A DNA stretch of 64,000 bases from Desulfocicer sp963675955 (GCA_963675955.2 CAXXVR010000002.1:682001-746000); one strand, 5' to 3'. Positions 53,066-61,830 are shown, counted from the stretch's first letter. The notes: generated by a model from the sequence alone, not told the origin. Translations and numbers: made by a program.

Positions 53066-53355
53066 TTTTACCTCAGTTTTTTTGGTGTTGTGATCAAGCC
53101 TTCAGGACCAAGGATGCATATCATATTCCTTTTATCAGGTACAGGCAGATATTGGTGCTGCCAAGTTTGCGCTTGACTTCTTTTCTTAAAATAGTTAGTT
53201 GGTTGGGTAATAATTTTTTCTTTTATTGACAAGGATAACCTTGATAGGGTTTCGATTGAGGGTTGTATTCCATTATTTTGTGATATGTATGCGTTTTGAC
53301 GCTATATATTGTGTTTTCTGTTAAAAAATAAAAAATATCTTTTTTTTATTTTAAA

Positions 53356-53393
53356 TTGCATGTAATATAGTATGAAAGTTTGCGACTGGCAAA
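53356..53393. promoter_or_regulatory. Shared 18-bp motif, copy b, and TTTGC/GCAAA repeat upstream of module 3
   Basis: TTGCATGTAATATAGTAT (53356-53373) repeats the sequence at 52470, and is followed by TTTGC-GACTG-GCAAA (53379-53393). It lies ~150 bp before the module 3 start. The wider 53066-53525 gap shows TTGACG near 53298 as a possible -35 element and a solo family E arm end (GTTGTGATCAAGCC, 53087-53100), and no gene. Confidence 0.5.
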
Positions 53394-53525
53394 ATCAGAG
53401 ATCCTTATGAGTGTAGTACATCATTTGATCGTATCAAGTCCGACGCTGTGATCATCCAGCGAAAATGCCGCGCGTATAATGCCGGAAGGTTAACGATTAA
53501 TACCGGGAAAGCCGGGAGGTTAATG

Positions 53526-56042
53526 ATGACAGAACAAGTTTTTACCAATTGCACCAATGCAGGACCCGTCAGTGTGTACGTAAAGGACGGTAAAGTTCAG
53601 AGAATCCGCCCCCTGGTGGCGGATGACAAAGATTTCAAGCCCTGGGTGATTGAGGCGGATGGAAAGAAATATTCGCCTAAAAAGAAATTCAACATTGCCC
53701 CCTATGTCCATGGCGAGAGGCGGCGCCTTTATTCCGAAGAACGCATTAAATATCCCATGAAGAGGGTGGATTTTGATCCAGATGGTGAGAGAAATCCCCA
53801 GAACAGGGGCAAATCTGCATACGAGCGTATTTCCTGGGATGAAGCCATAAACATCGTGGCAAAAGAGATTACCCGGGTAAAGGATACCTATGGTGGATCT
53901 GCCATCAGCGGCATGACATCCTCCCATCATAACTGGGGGATCGTCGGTTATAAGATGGGGCCATTTCCACGTTTCATGAATATGCTTGAGTTCACACCGG
54001 TGCTTGATAATCCAGACTCCTGGGAAGGCTGGCACTGGGGTGCCACCCATACCTATGGCTTTTACTGGCGTCTTGGCATGCCCGAACCCTACGATATGCT
54101 TGGGGATGCCCTTCAGAATGCTGAAATGATAGTGTTCTGGTCCAACGATCCAGATTCCACCCGGGGCACTTACACCGGTCAGGATTCCGCTCTGTGGCGA
54201 ACCTGGCTTAAGGAGAAAGGGGTGGAGATGATCGTTATTGATCCCTTTCATAACTATACCGCCGGTGCCATGGACTGTAAATGGCTGGCCCCCCGCATGG
54301 GAACAGACACTGCTATCGCCATGGCCATAGCCCATGTGTGGATAACCGAGGATCTGTACGATAAGGAGTATGTTAAGGATCGCACCATCGGTTTTGACGA
54401 GTTTAAACCCTATGTGCTGGGAGAAACCGACGGTGTTCCCAAGAACCCGGAATGGGCAGAGGAAGAGTCCGGCATCAAGGCCCGAACCATAAGAACCCTG
54501 GCCCGTAAATGGGCTGCCAAACGAACCATTCTTTCCGGTGGCTCCAGAGGCGGTGAAGGCGGTGCCTGTCGTACGGCTTTCGGCACTGAGTGGGCCCGGA
54601 TGATGGTATTGCTCCAGGCCATGCAGGGCCTTGGTAAACCCGGTCGCAGCATCTGGGGTACCACCATGGGTGCGCCTTCGGATGTGGATATCTGGTTTCC
54701 GGCCTACGCCGATCCCGAAGGCAGAATTGCCACCTCCAGCGTGGCCGGTTTTCTGCCCTTTAACCCCACTAAACAGAGACTGTGGCGATTGACCCTTCCC
54801 GATGCCGTGTTAAACCCGCCGGTGAGCTGGTACGGTGAAGGTTTCTGTGGCCAGTCCCTGGATCAGCAGTTCACCCACTTTGAATATCCCATGAAGGGGT
54901 ATTCCGAGATCAAAATGTTTTATCGTTACGGTGGTTCCTTCATGGGCACCTTAAGCGATACTTCTAAATGGGTGCGCATGTACCAGAGCCCCAAGCTTGA
55001 GTTTGTGGTGAATCAGGATGTCTGGTACAACAGTGAGACCCGCATGGCAGATATCATTTTGCCAGCCTGCACCAATTTTGAACGCGATGATGTGGGGGAA
55101 TGGGGCGCCTGTGGCGGCTATACCTGTCATGCCAGCAGCGGATGCAATTTTCGCATTGTAGTGCGCCAGCAGAAATGTCTGGAGCCCATGTGGGAATCCA
55201 AGTCTGACTTTGAAATTTTTACACTGATTGCGGACAAACTGGGAAGAAAAGAGGAGTTCACCGACGGTAAGACAGAGCTTGAGTGGGTGGAGACCTTTTT
55301 CAACCATTCAGATCTGCCCAAGGTAATTGATTGGGAGACCTTTAATAAAAAAGGCTACCACATTATCAATATAAAGAAAGACTACAAGCCCACGCCGGCC
55401 CTGAGATGGTTTGCCGAAGGAAGGGATTGTGACACTCCTGATCCAAACAATGCCAAACGGGGAACTGATAAGGCCAAAGAACTCGGTACCTATTCCGGTA
55501 AGATTGAATTTGCATCGGAAAGTCTGCGTAAACATTTCCCTGATGATGAAGAGCGGCCGGTATCTCCCCGTTATATCGTAAGTTTTGAAGGGCATCGTTC
55601 CGAAAAATTTAAAAAATATGGTCTGCAATTGCTCAGCCCCCATCCACGATTTTCATTCCATTGCCACTATGACAAACACACGGACTGGCTGGATGATATT
55701 CCCATCCATCGAATTAAAAAAGATGGCTATGCCTGGTGGCCGGCACGGATTCATCCCACAGATGCGGCTCTTCGTAATATTAACAGTGGCGACATTGTAA
55801 AGCTCTACAATGACCGTGGTGGGGTTCTGTGCTGTGCAGTTGTCACAGAGAGAGTTAAGCCGGGGGTTATTCACAGTTATGCCTCATCGGCGAAGTACGA
55901 TCCTATTTCTCCGGGTAATGCAGATTCCGTGGACAGGGGCGGATGTGTGAACATTTTGACACCGTCACGCATGGTATCAAAACATGCACCCGGGATGACA
56001 CCGAATTCCTGCCTCATTGAAATTGAAAAGTGGGAGGGTTGA
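53526..56042 (+). CDS. Transhydroxylase-type molybdenum large subunit (module 3)
   Basis: 838 residues from ATG 53526 (GGGAGG 6 bases upstream; ATG 53523 is adjacent). Closest of the three to the Pelobacter pyrogallol-phloroglucinol transhydroxylase large subunit: GPVSVYVKDGKVQRIRPL, YPMKRVDFDPDGERNPQNRG, SSHHNWGIVGY with His134 and Tyr142, NPDSWEGWHWG with Asp164 and Mo-ligand Ser165, FWSNDPDSTRGTYTG, ADIILPACTNFERDD and a C-terminal dinucleotide-binding domain. A later active-site-region Tyr (NRYAKMY in AthL) is Trp here (SKWVRMY). No Fe-S motif, no signal peptide. Acts with the small subunit six bases downstream. Likely moves a hydroxyl between ring positions or between polyphenols; exact substrate unknown. 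Confidence 0.92.
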   Translation: MTEQVFTNCTNAGPVSVYVKDGKVQRIRPLVADDKDFKPWVIEADGKKYSPKKKFNIAPYVHGERRRLYSEERIKYPMKRVDFDPDGERNPQNRGKSAYERISWDEAINIVAKEITRVKDTYGGSAISGMTSSHHNWGIVGYKMGPFPRFMNMLEFTPVLDNPDSWEGWHWGATHTYGFYWRLGMPEPYDMLGDALQNAEMIVFWSNDPDSTRGTYTGQDSALWRTWLKEKGVEMIVIDPFHNYTAGAMDCKWLAPRMGTDTAIAMAIAHVWITEDLYDKEYVKDRTIGFDEFKPYVLGETDGVPKNPEWAEEESGIKARTIRTLARKWAAKRTILSGGSRGGEGGACRTAFGTEWARMMVLLQAMQGLGKPGRSIWGTTMGAPSDVDIWFPAYADPEGRIATSSVAGFLPFNPTKQRLWRLTLPDAVLNPPVSWYGEGFCGQSLDQQFTHFEYPMKGYSEIKMFYRYGGSFMGTLSDTSKWVRMYQSPKLEFVVNQDVWYNSETRMADIILPACTNFERDDVGEWGACGGYTCHASSGCNFRIVVRQQKCLEPMWESKSDFEIFTLIADKLGRKEEFTDGKTELEWVETFFNHSDLPKVIDWETFNKKGYHIINIKKDYKPTPALRWFAEGRDCDTPDPNNAKRGTDKAKELGTYSGKIEFASESLRKHFPDDEERPVSPRYIVSFEGHRSEKFKKYGLQLLSPHPRFSFHCHYDKHTDWLDDIPIHRIKKDGYAWWPARIHPTDAALRNINSGDIVKLYNDRGGVLCCAVVTERVKPGVIHSYASSAKYDPISPGNADSVDRGGCVNILTPSRMVSKHAPGMTPNSCLIEIEKWEG

Positions 56043-56048
56043 TATAAG

Positions 56049-56885
56049 ATGGCACGTAAAGGTATTTTAATTGATGTAAACAGATGTAATGGTTGCTACA
56101 ACTGCTTTCTTGCCTGCAGGGATGAACATTTTGGAAATGATTATTTCCCTTTGTCTGCGGCCCAGCCGTTGAACGGTCAGTTCTGGATGCAGATCAAGGA
56201 AATTGAACGGGGAAAATTTCCCCATCCCAAATTGTCCTATATTCCCGTCCCATGCATGCAGTGTAAAGATGCCCCCTGCATTGACGCGGCGCAAAATGGT
56301 GCCATATATCGACGAGACGACGGCGTTGTGGTCATTGATCCGGAAAAAATAAAGGGACAGAAAGACGTTGTCAATGCCTGCCCTTATCGGGCCATTTTCT
56401 GGGATGATGAACGACAAATTGCCCAGAAATGCACCCTTTGTGCCCACCGTCTGGACGAGGGCGAAAGAAGACCCCGGTGTGTGGAATCCTGTCCAACCGG
56501 TGCCATGTATTTTGGTGATCTGGATGATGAAACAAGTCCGATTTCCATCAAGGCAAGGGAATTGAACGCGGGTGCCTTTCATCCCGAATATAACACGAAT
56601 CCGTCTGTTCTTTATGCCGGTATTCCCAAAAAATTTGTGGCAGGGGAAGTGGTTCTGGCCGATAATCCCGGTGAATCTGCCGAGGGTGTTAAGTTGGTGC
56701 TGGGTGGAAATGGTGAGAAACGGCAGATTTTCTCCGATGCCTATGGTGATTTTGAATTTGAGGGGCTTGAGAAAAATACGGCGTATACACTCATCGTTGA
56801 AAAAGAAGGTTATGCCACTTATAGTACGGAATTTTTTACCAGAACCGACGTGAATCTGGGTGAAATTGTGATTACACCGGTTTAG
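56049..56885 (+). CDS. Transhydroxylase-type small subunit, module 3 (three Fe-S clusters)
   Basis: 278 residues. 12 cluster Cys in the AthS pattern: CNGCYNCFLAC; CMQCKDAPC with a later NAC; CTLC with RC and SC. The C-terminal ~80 residues are the beta-rich domain (GVKLVLGGNGEKRQIFSDAYGDFEFEGL). It matches the three-cluster AthS form, unlike module 2. Starts 6 bases after the large-subunit stop. Confidence 0.92.
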   Translation: MARKGILIDVNRCNGCYNCFLACRDEHFGNDYFPLSAAQPLNGQFWMQIKEIERGKFPHPKLSYIPVPCMQCKDAPCIDAAQNGAIYRRDDGVVVIDPEKIKGQKDVVNACPYRAIFWDDERQIAQKCTLCAHRLDEGERRPRCVESCPTGAMYFGDLDDETSPISIKARELNAGAFHPEYNTNPSVLYAGIPKKFVAGEVVLADNPGESAEGVKLVLGGNGEKRQIFSDAYGDFEFEGLEKNTAYTLIVEKEGYATYSTEFFTRTDVNLGEIVITPV

Positions 56886-56908
56886 ACCAGTTATTTTCAA
56901 TAAAAGTA

Positions 56909-56987
56909 CAGCCGTATCTGAAAGGCAGGAGTTCCTGTCTGTTGGGGGGAAAAGAGCATCTGTCCACCTGTTTGTCGGATACGGCTG
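56909..56987 (+). ncRNA. Candidate structured RNA or terminator after module 3
   Basis: A 10-bp perfect outer stem CAGCCGTATC (56909-56918) / GATACGGCTG (56978-56987) encloses a small hairpin CAGG-AGTT-CCTG (56926-56937) and a G-rich/CC-rich stretch that may form a second arm. The 79-base fold lies 24 bases past the small-subunit stop. No T-run follows directly. It could end the transcript, protect it, or be the aptamer of a control element for the cupin gene downstream. Confidence 0.4.
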
Positions 56988-57085
56988 ACCCAGGATTTAT
57001 TTTTATTTGATAATCCCATTTTTTTTGAGCGATTTTGTAAAAAACGGGCTCAGGCTTGTGTTGTTTTAAAATTTTTAACAGGTAC

Positions 57086-57115
57086 CGTGATTTTTGTTTT
57101 TGGTTAAAAATCACG
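57086..57115. other. Hairpin CGTGATTTTT / AAAAATCACG
   Basis: A 10-bp perfect stem with a 10-base loop in the gap between module 3 and the cupin gene. The T-rich arm suggests an intrinsic-terminator-like fold usable in either direction, though no T-run follows the stem. Confidence 0.5.
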
Positions 57116-57169
57116 ATAAGTGCCGCTAACCCATGCCTGATCTCTCCCTGGCTTTTTAAATATCAATAA

Positions 57170-57199
57170 AAGTTCCCTTATGTATCGTTCAGGGAACTT
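57170..57199 (+). promoter_or_regulatory. Leader hairpin before the cupin gene
   Basis: AAGTTCCCT (57170-57178) and AGGGAACTT (57191-57199) form a 9-bp stem that ends just before the AAGGAG ribosome binding site (57201-57206). It may modulate translation of the cupin. Confidence 0.5.
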
Positions 57200-57215
57200 C
57201 AAGGAGAACCCCATA

Positions 57216-57548
57216 ATGATAAGTGTCAAAGATGCAAAGGGTGTACCCTATGATGCCGCCAGACATTCCGGCGTGTATGGCCTGCAAAAATTGACCGAGG
57301 CTGATTCAAAAAGGATTACAGTTTGTTATTCTTATTTTCAGCCGGATGGCGGCGCTGAAATGTGTCCATCTCCCAAGGAAAGAGTTTATTATGTCACCAA
57401 GGGTTCCATCACGGTCAATGGCAAAGACGGCGAAACCCATGTGGTGGATGAGGGGGGCATGATATACATTGCCCCCGGTGAAGAGCGGGATATGATTATC
57501 AATAATGGCAAACCTGCGGAGGTGCTCGTTTTTATCGTGACTCCTTAA
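57216..57548 (+). CDS. Small cupin-domain protein
   Basis: 110 residues from ATG 57216 (AAGGAG 9 bases upstream). Single cupin barrel: FQPDGGAEMCPSPKERVYYVTKGSITV (motif 1, with Glu and Tyr but no His-x-His) and GGMIYIAPGEERDMIINNG (motif 2, also without the usual His). The standard metal ligands are therefore largely missing; a binding or isomerase-like role is as likely as metal catalysis. It lies between transhydroxylase module 3 and the SDR gene, both candidates for ring-compound metabolism. Function not assigned. Confidence 0.8.
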   Translation: MISVKDAKGVPYDAARHSGVYGLQKLTEADSKRITVCYSYFQPDGGAEMCPSPKERVYYVTKGSITVNGKDGETHVVDEGGMIYIAPGEERDMIINNGKPAEVLVFIVTP

Positions 57549-57556
57549 TGTTGGGG

Positions 57557-57687
57557 GTAAATATTCGGTCAGCACCCAGTCTTTACCTGTTTGGGTCTGC
57601 TCACATAGTATAAGTATGCTATGCAGCCCTAAAGATACGAATATGGAGCACTGTCCAAACATTTACAATACCAGCCCGAATATTTAC
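57557..57687. repeat. Family D repeat, intact copy
   Basis: 131 bp with perfect 12-bp terminal inverted repeats GTAAATATTCGG and CCGAATATTTAC. It shares internal blocks with the degenerate copy at 4079-4208 (TCAGCA, CTGCTCACATAG, CAAACA, ATACCA). Starts 9 bases after the cupin stop. Too short to code; a MITE- or REP-like sequence. Confidence 0.8.
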
Positions 57688-57700
57688 TGTTCATGATATC

Positions 57701-57889
57701 GTGATTTCATATGATGGCAGTATCCTTGCCGTGATCAAACCCTTGGGTGGATACGGGAAAAAGGCTTTGAAATATCTTTTGCTGTATGGATTAAGGTATG
57801 TAAAATTGCATTCTTATTATAAAAAATACCCGGAACAGAGAATCCTCAGATATGAACGAACCCGTCAGGCGCTGATAAAACAACCCTGA
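57701..57889 (+). CDS. Unrecognised 62-codon frame, possibly a remnant
   Basis: Basic, Tyr-rich C-terminus (RYVKLHSYYKKYPEQRILRYERTR) after a short Gly-rich stretch. No ribosome binding site is obvious; the frame is bracketed by a family D repeat and a tandem 15-bp duplication. It may be the tail of a lost transposase or other gene. No family recognised. Confidence 0.25.
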   Translation: MISYDGSILAVIKPLGGYGKKALKYLLLYGLRYVKLHSYYKKYPEQRILRYERTRQALIKQP

Positions 57890-57917
57890 CCCCGTTAATT
57901 AGGACCCCGTTAATTAG
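57888..57917 (+). repeat. Perfect tandem duplication of GACCCCGTTAATTAG
   Basis: Two contiguous 15-bp copies. The CTGACCCC lead-in is like the inner arm of family E, so this may be the stump of such an element. It is the same kind of duplication as seen inside 8218-8547 and at 33859-33898. Confidence 0.8.
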
Positions 57918-57971
57918 AATAATTAAAATATATAAGTCAGACAGGTGAATAAAAAGGGAGAAGGCGAAAAT

Positions 57972-58739
57972 ATGAGAGAATTTTTTAAGTTGGACGGAAA
58001 GGTTGCCATCGTTACTGGTGGTGCAGGCGGTATCGGGGAAGCACTTGCCATGGGTCTTGGTATTCATGGTGCCACAGTCATTGTAGCCAGTCGGAGACAG
58101 GAAGCCATAGACAAAGTGGCTGCCAATATTACCAAGGCATCGGGAAATGAGGCCATTGCCCTTACCTGTGATGTGACAAGTGAAGAGAGCATGGCAGCCC
58201 TTGTGGATACCGTAGTCAAAAAATATGGTAAACTGGATATTCTGGTAAATGCCATGGGCATGAACATCAAGCATGCCGCCTTGGAATATCCCGTGGAAGA
58301 CTGGGACAAGCTGTTTGATGTCAATGTCAAGGGGACCATGATTGCCTGTAAGGCAGCTGGTAAAGCCATGAAAAATCAAAATTGTGGATCCATCATCAAT
58401 CTCTCATCGGTGCGGGGAATCCGGGGATATACCGGCGGAAATTCCGGGTATTGCGCCACCAAAGGAGCAGTGGAACTGATCACCAAGGCCCTGGCATTGG
58501 AATGGGCGTCCCTGGGGATTCGTGTCAACGCCATTGGCCCTGCGTTGATCATTACGCCGGGTACCAAACACATTGCTGAAAATCCTGAACTTGCCAAAAA
58601 ATATGCCGCTGCCGTACCCATGGGACGTATTGGTCTTCCCGAGGACCTTGCCGGAGCCTGTGTGTTTCTGGCTTCAGCGGCTGCCGGGTTTATTTCCGGT
58701 CAAACCATCTACGTTGACGGTGGTTTGACGGCCCAGTAA
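57972..58739 (+). CDS. Short-chain dehydrogenase/reductase (SDR)
   Basis: 255 residues from ATG 57972 (GTG 57945 is a weaker upstream start). Classical SDR: TGGAGGIG cofactor loop (15-22), NAMGMN in place of NAAG, catalytic Ser in INLSSVRG and Y-C-A-T-K (GYCATKGA), ending in ISGQTIYVDGG. The residue after beta-2 (VASRRQ) suggests NADP(H) preference. Located after transhydroxylase module 3 and the cupin and before the CoA-ligase genes. By analogy with phloroglucinol reductases, which are SDRs, it may reduce a polyphenol or cyclic ketone; gluconate-type or 3-hydroxyacyl substrates are equally compatible. Confidence 0.9.
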   Translation: MREFFKLDGKVAIVTGGAGGIGEALAMGLGIHGATVIVASRRQEAIDKVAANITKASGNEAIALTCDVTSEESMAALVDTVVKKYGKLDILVNAMGMNIKHAALEYPVEDWDKLFDVNVKGTMIACKAAGKAMKNQNCGSIINLSSVRGIRGYTGGNSGYCATKGAVELITKALALEWASLGIRVNAIGPALIITPGTKHIAENPELAKKYAAAVPMGRIGLPEDLAGACVFLASAAAGFISGQTIYVDGGLTAQ

Positions 58740-58895
58740 GCCATCAGGCCGCACGGTATATGATGTCCTGTATGTCCCGGGGTAAGGGATGCTGTGCCCA
58801 ACCGATGCTTATTGGCACAGATACCTAACAATTTTAAGAGGCAGGCATCCAGACTTCGGTGATCCATAACCTAAGCAGTTGATGAAGGAGAATCC

Positions 58896-59594
58896 ATGAG
58901 TGGATTGGATATAATTAAAAAGGCCAGAAAAGAAAAAAGAACGGTGCTCACCGAGATTGAGGCCAAAGAGATCCTGGGAGAAATCGGCATAAGCTGTACG
59001 GAAACAAAACTTGCCACCACCAAAGAAGAGGCCGTTAGTCTGGCTGAAAAAATGGGGTATCCCATCGTGTTGAAAATCTCTTCCGTGGATATCACCCATA
59101 AAAGTGATGCCGGCGGGGTCAAGGTAAATCTTAAAAGTCGGGAAGAAATGGAAAACGCCTACGATGAGATCATGACATCATGCAGGGCCGCATGCCCCGA
59201 TGCCAATATCGAAGGCATCGCCGTTCAGGGCATGGCTAGGATGGGAACGGAGATTATCATGGGTATGATTAAAGACCCAAGCTTCGGTCCTGTGGTGATG
59301 TTTGGTCTTGGCGGTGTGCTGGTGGAAATTCTCAAAGATGTTTCCTTTCGTATTGTTCCCATTGAGAAAAATGATGCCGTTGAGATGATCGATGAAATTC
59401 AAGGAAAGAAGATGCTCGAAGGATACCGTGGACAGGATCCGGCAGATCTTGTGTATTTGCAGGACATGCTGGTCAAACTCTCCGATTTTGTTGATAAGAC
59501 ACCTGGAATCGAAGAGATTGATATGAATCCTGTGTTTGCCTACAAAGAGGGCGCAGCGGTGGTGGACGCACGGATCATTCTCACTGCCGAATGA
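58896..59594 (+). CDS. ADP-forming acyl-CoA synthetase, beta (ATP-grasp) subunit
   Basis: 232 residues. ATP-grasp domain of the acetyl-CoA synthetase (ADP-forming) type: AKEILGEIGISCTETKLATTKEEAVSLA, GYPIVLKISSVDITHKSDAGGVKVNL, MGMIKDPSFGPVVMFGLGGVLVEIL and EEIDMNPVFAY. It binds ADP/ATP and works with the alpha subunit encoded next. AAGGAG precedes the ATG. It converts an acyl-CoA to acid while making ATP (or the reverse). The same functions are fused in the broken gene at 5921-8018. Confidence 0.92.
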   Translation: MSGLDIIKKARKEKRTVLTEIEAKEILGEIGISCTETKLATTKEEAVSLAEKMGYPIVLKISSVDITHKSDAGGVKVNLKSREEMENAYDEIMTSCRAACPDANIEGIAVQGMARMGTEIIMGMIKDPSFGPVVMFGLGGVLVEILKDVSFRIVPIEKNDAVEMIDEIQGKKMLEGYRGQDPADLVYLQDMLVKLSDFVDKTPGIEEIDMNPVFAYKEGAAVVDARIILTAE

Positions 59595-59668
59595 GGCAGG
59601 GTTTTTCTCGAAATCCAATGAACCAACACCAATGAGTCAAACGAAAGGACATAAAGGATGGTACGTCC

Positions 59669-61051
59669 ATGATAGAATTATTTTTTAAACCGAAATCGGT
59701 TGCAGTCATCGGAGCCAGCGGAAAACCTGGAAAACTGGGGTATGTCATTGTAAAAAATATCGCCGATAGTGATTTTGCAGGAGAGGTGTATCCGGTAAAT
59801 CCGAAATCAGATGAGATATTGGGATATAAGGTATATCGTTCAGTAACGGAAATTCCCGGTGAAGTTGATCTGGTGGTCACTGCCCTTCCAACACCGAAAA
59901 TGACGGTGGCAACCCTGGAAGAATGTGGTAAAAAAGGCGTAAAAGCCGTTATTATTGAGTCTGCTGGATTTGCTGAAATGGGTGGTGAGGGCAAGGTTTA
60001 CCAGCAGCAGATTGTGGATATTGCCAAAAAAAATAATATCCGGGTCATGGGACCCAACTGCTCTGGTATTGTCTCGAAAAATATTGTCACATCCATTTAT
60101 CCCATGACCAGGAAAGTGCCCGAGGGGAATGTGGTCCTCATCGGACAGTCTGGTCTTTTAGCCGCTGGAATGGCCTCTGATATCGTAGAAAATGAAAGTC
60201 TAAATATCAGCAAGGTATGTTCATTCGGCAATAAATGTGATGTCAATGAAAATGACCTTTTGGAATATTTTGGTAATGAGGCGGATGTTGATGTTATTTC
60301 AATGTATCTGGAGACGGTTTCCGATGGAAGAAACCTGACCCGCATTGCCAAAAAAGTGGCTGCCAGAAAACCGGTTATTTTTCTAAGTGGAGGCCGTACG
60401 GAAGCTGGAGCCAAAGCGGCCATGAGTCATACGGGAAGTATTGCCAGCAATGCCAAGATTGTGGAAGCGGCAGTGAAACAGACCGGTATGATCATGGCCG
60501 ATGATTTTACGGAACTCAAGGATTTTGCCAAGGTGTTTTCCACCCAGCCCCTTCCCAGAGGCAATCGCGTGGCTGTGATCACCCTGGCCGGAAGCGTTGG
60601 TGTGAACGTTTCTGATCTATGTGCTGCCCATGGTCTGGAACTTCCCAAATTGACCTCTGAAACCACAGAAAAATTGAAGGACATGTTTGACACACCTGTG
60701 GGAAATCCCGTTGATCTGTATTTTTCCGTCACCAAAATCGGTTTTACAAAAACCCTGGAAACCACCTTCCCCGATGCCTTCAGAGATCCTAATATTGACG
60801 CTGCCGTGCTGATTCTGGCAGGGTTTGAATATACCCAGGAGGCGGTTCAGAAAAAAATCATTCAGAAAATCGTTAAAGATGTCGGTAAACCCGTGGTTGT
60901 ATGTATGATCGTAGGATACAATAAATATAAAAACGTCATCATGGACGAAATGGGGAAAGAGCTGCCGGTATTTCCCTCCTTGATTTCAGGGGTAAAAGCC
61001 CTGAGCAAATTGTGTGAATACGGTATCCGTAAACAAAAGATGTCATCCTGA
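59669..61051 (+). CDS. ADP-forming acyl-CoA synthetase, alpha subunit
   Basis: 460 residues. CoA-binding domain (KSVAVIGASGKPGKLGY), MGPNCSGIVSKN, ligase-CoA domain (VVLIGQSGLLAAGMASDIV), and AMSHTGSIASNAKI with the His that carries phosphate, then a third domain (VAVITLAGSVGVNVSDL). Together with the beta subunit upstream it forms an AcdAB-type enzyme that harvests ATP from acyl-CoA. AAGGATG lies ~10 bases before ATG 59669. Its TGA overlaps the next ATG (TGATG), so translation is coupled to the enoyl-CoA hydratase. Confidence 0.93.
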   Translation: MIELFFKPKSVAVIGASGKPGKLGYVIVKNIADSDFAGEVYPVNPKSDEILGYKVYRSVTEIPGEVDLVVTALPTPKMTVATLEECGKKGVKAVIIESAGFAEMGGEGKVYQQQIVDIAKKNNIRVMGPNCSGIVSKNIVTSIYPMTRKVPEGNVVLIGQSGLLAAGMASDIVENESLNISKVCSFGNKCDVNENDLLEYFGNEADVDVISMYLETVSDGRNLTRIAKKVAARKPVIFLSGGRTEAGAKAAMSHTGSIASNAKIVEAAVKQTGMIMADDFTELKDFAKVFSTQPLPRGNRVAVITLAGSVGVNVSDLCAAHGLELPKLTSETTEKLKDMFDTPVGNPVDLYFSVTKIGFTKTLETTFPDAFRDPNIDAAVLILAGFEYTQEAVQKKIIQKIVKDVGKPVVVCMIVGYNKYKNVIMDEMGKELPVFPSLISGVKALSKLCEYGIRKQKMSS

Positions 61052-61830
61052 TGGGGGATCAAATGGGTTACGAGAACATAATTTTAGAAAAAGAAGATAA
61101 TATTGCAGTTATTACCTTTAACCGTCCCAAGGCGATGAATTCTCTCAATATCCAGACACGGGCCGAATTTACGGCAGCGGTCAGGGATGTCGAAGAAGAT
61201 GATGCCATTAAAGTGCTGATTTTGACAGGTGCCGGAAAGGCCTTTGTTGCCGGTTCCGATATTAAAGAGTTTCATGCCACGACCTCCTATGCAGCCCATA
61301 ATATTGTACGTCTGGGTTCCATTGTGGAAAAGCTTGGCAAACCTGTCATTGCGGCAGTTAATGGTTTCTGTCTTGGCGGTGGCTGTGAGATTGCCATGGC
61401 CTGTGATCTGATCATTGCCTCTGAAAAGGCAAAATTCGGTCAACCGGAAATAAAACTTGGCATCATTCCAGGCGGTGGCGGCACCCAGCGTCTGCAGCGA
61501 TTGATAGGGCCGTGCAGGGCCAAGGAACTCATTTTTACCGGAGATATCATCCGGGCGGATGAGGCGGATAGAATTGGCCTTGTTAACCGTGTGGTGGCCA
61601 TGGATGAACTAATACCCACGGCAAAAGAAATCGCAGCAAAGATCGCCACCAAGAGTTCAGCCGCATTGAAACTGGCCAAACAGGCTATCAACAAGGGTAT
61701 GCAGACCAGTTTGCAGGATGGACTTGACTACGAATATGAAATGTATGCCCTGTCTTTATCTCTGGAGGATAAAGTCGAAGGTGTAAATTCATTTCTTGAA
61801 AAAAGAGAACCCAGGTTTATCGGTCGCTGA
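61051..61830 (+). CDS. Enoyl-CoA hydratase/isomerase family protein
   Basis: 259 residues of the crotonase family: FNRPKAMNSLN, oxyanion-hole segments GKAFVAGSDIKEF and NGFCLGGGCEIAMACDLIIAS, and FGQPEIKLGIIPGGGGTQRL with the second Glu. Both Glu positions of classical hydratases are present (CEIA... and QPEI), so a beta-oxidation-type hydration is likely. ATG 61051 overlaps the upstream stop; ATG 61063, after GGGGGAT, is the alternative start. Confidence 0.92.
   Translation: MGDQMGYENIILEKEDNIAVITFNRPKAMNSLNIQTRAEFTAAVRDVEEDDAIKVLILTGAGKAFVAGSDIKEFHATTSYAAHNIVRLGSIVEKLGKPVIAAVNGFCLGGGCEIAMACDLIIASEKAKFGQPEIKLGIIPGGGGTQRLQRLIGPCRAKELIFTGDIIRADEADRIGLVNRVVAMDELIPTAKEIAAKIATKSSAALKLAKQAINKGMQTSLQDGLDYEYEMYALSLSLEDKVEGVNSFLEKREPRFIGR

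Noticed and set aside
53087..53100. A third family E element
   Set aside because: Only one arm end (GTTGTGATCAAGCC) is present; without a second arm or inner palindrome it is at most a remnant.
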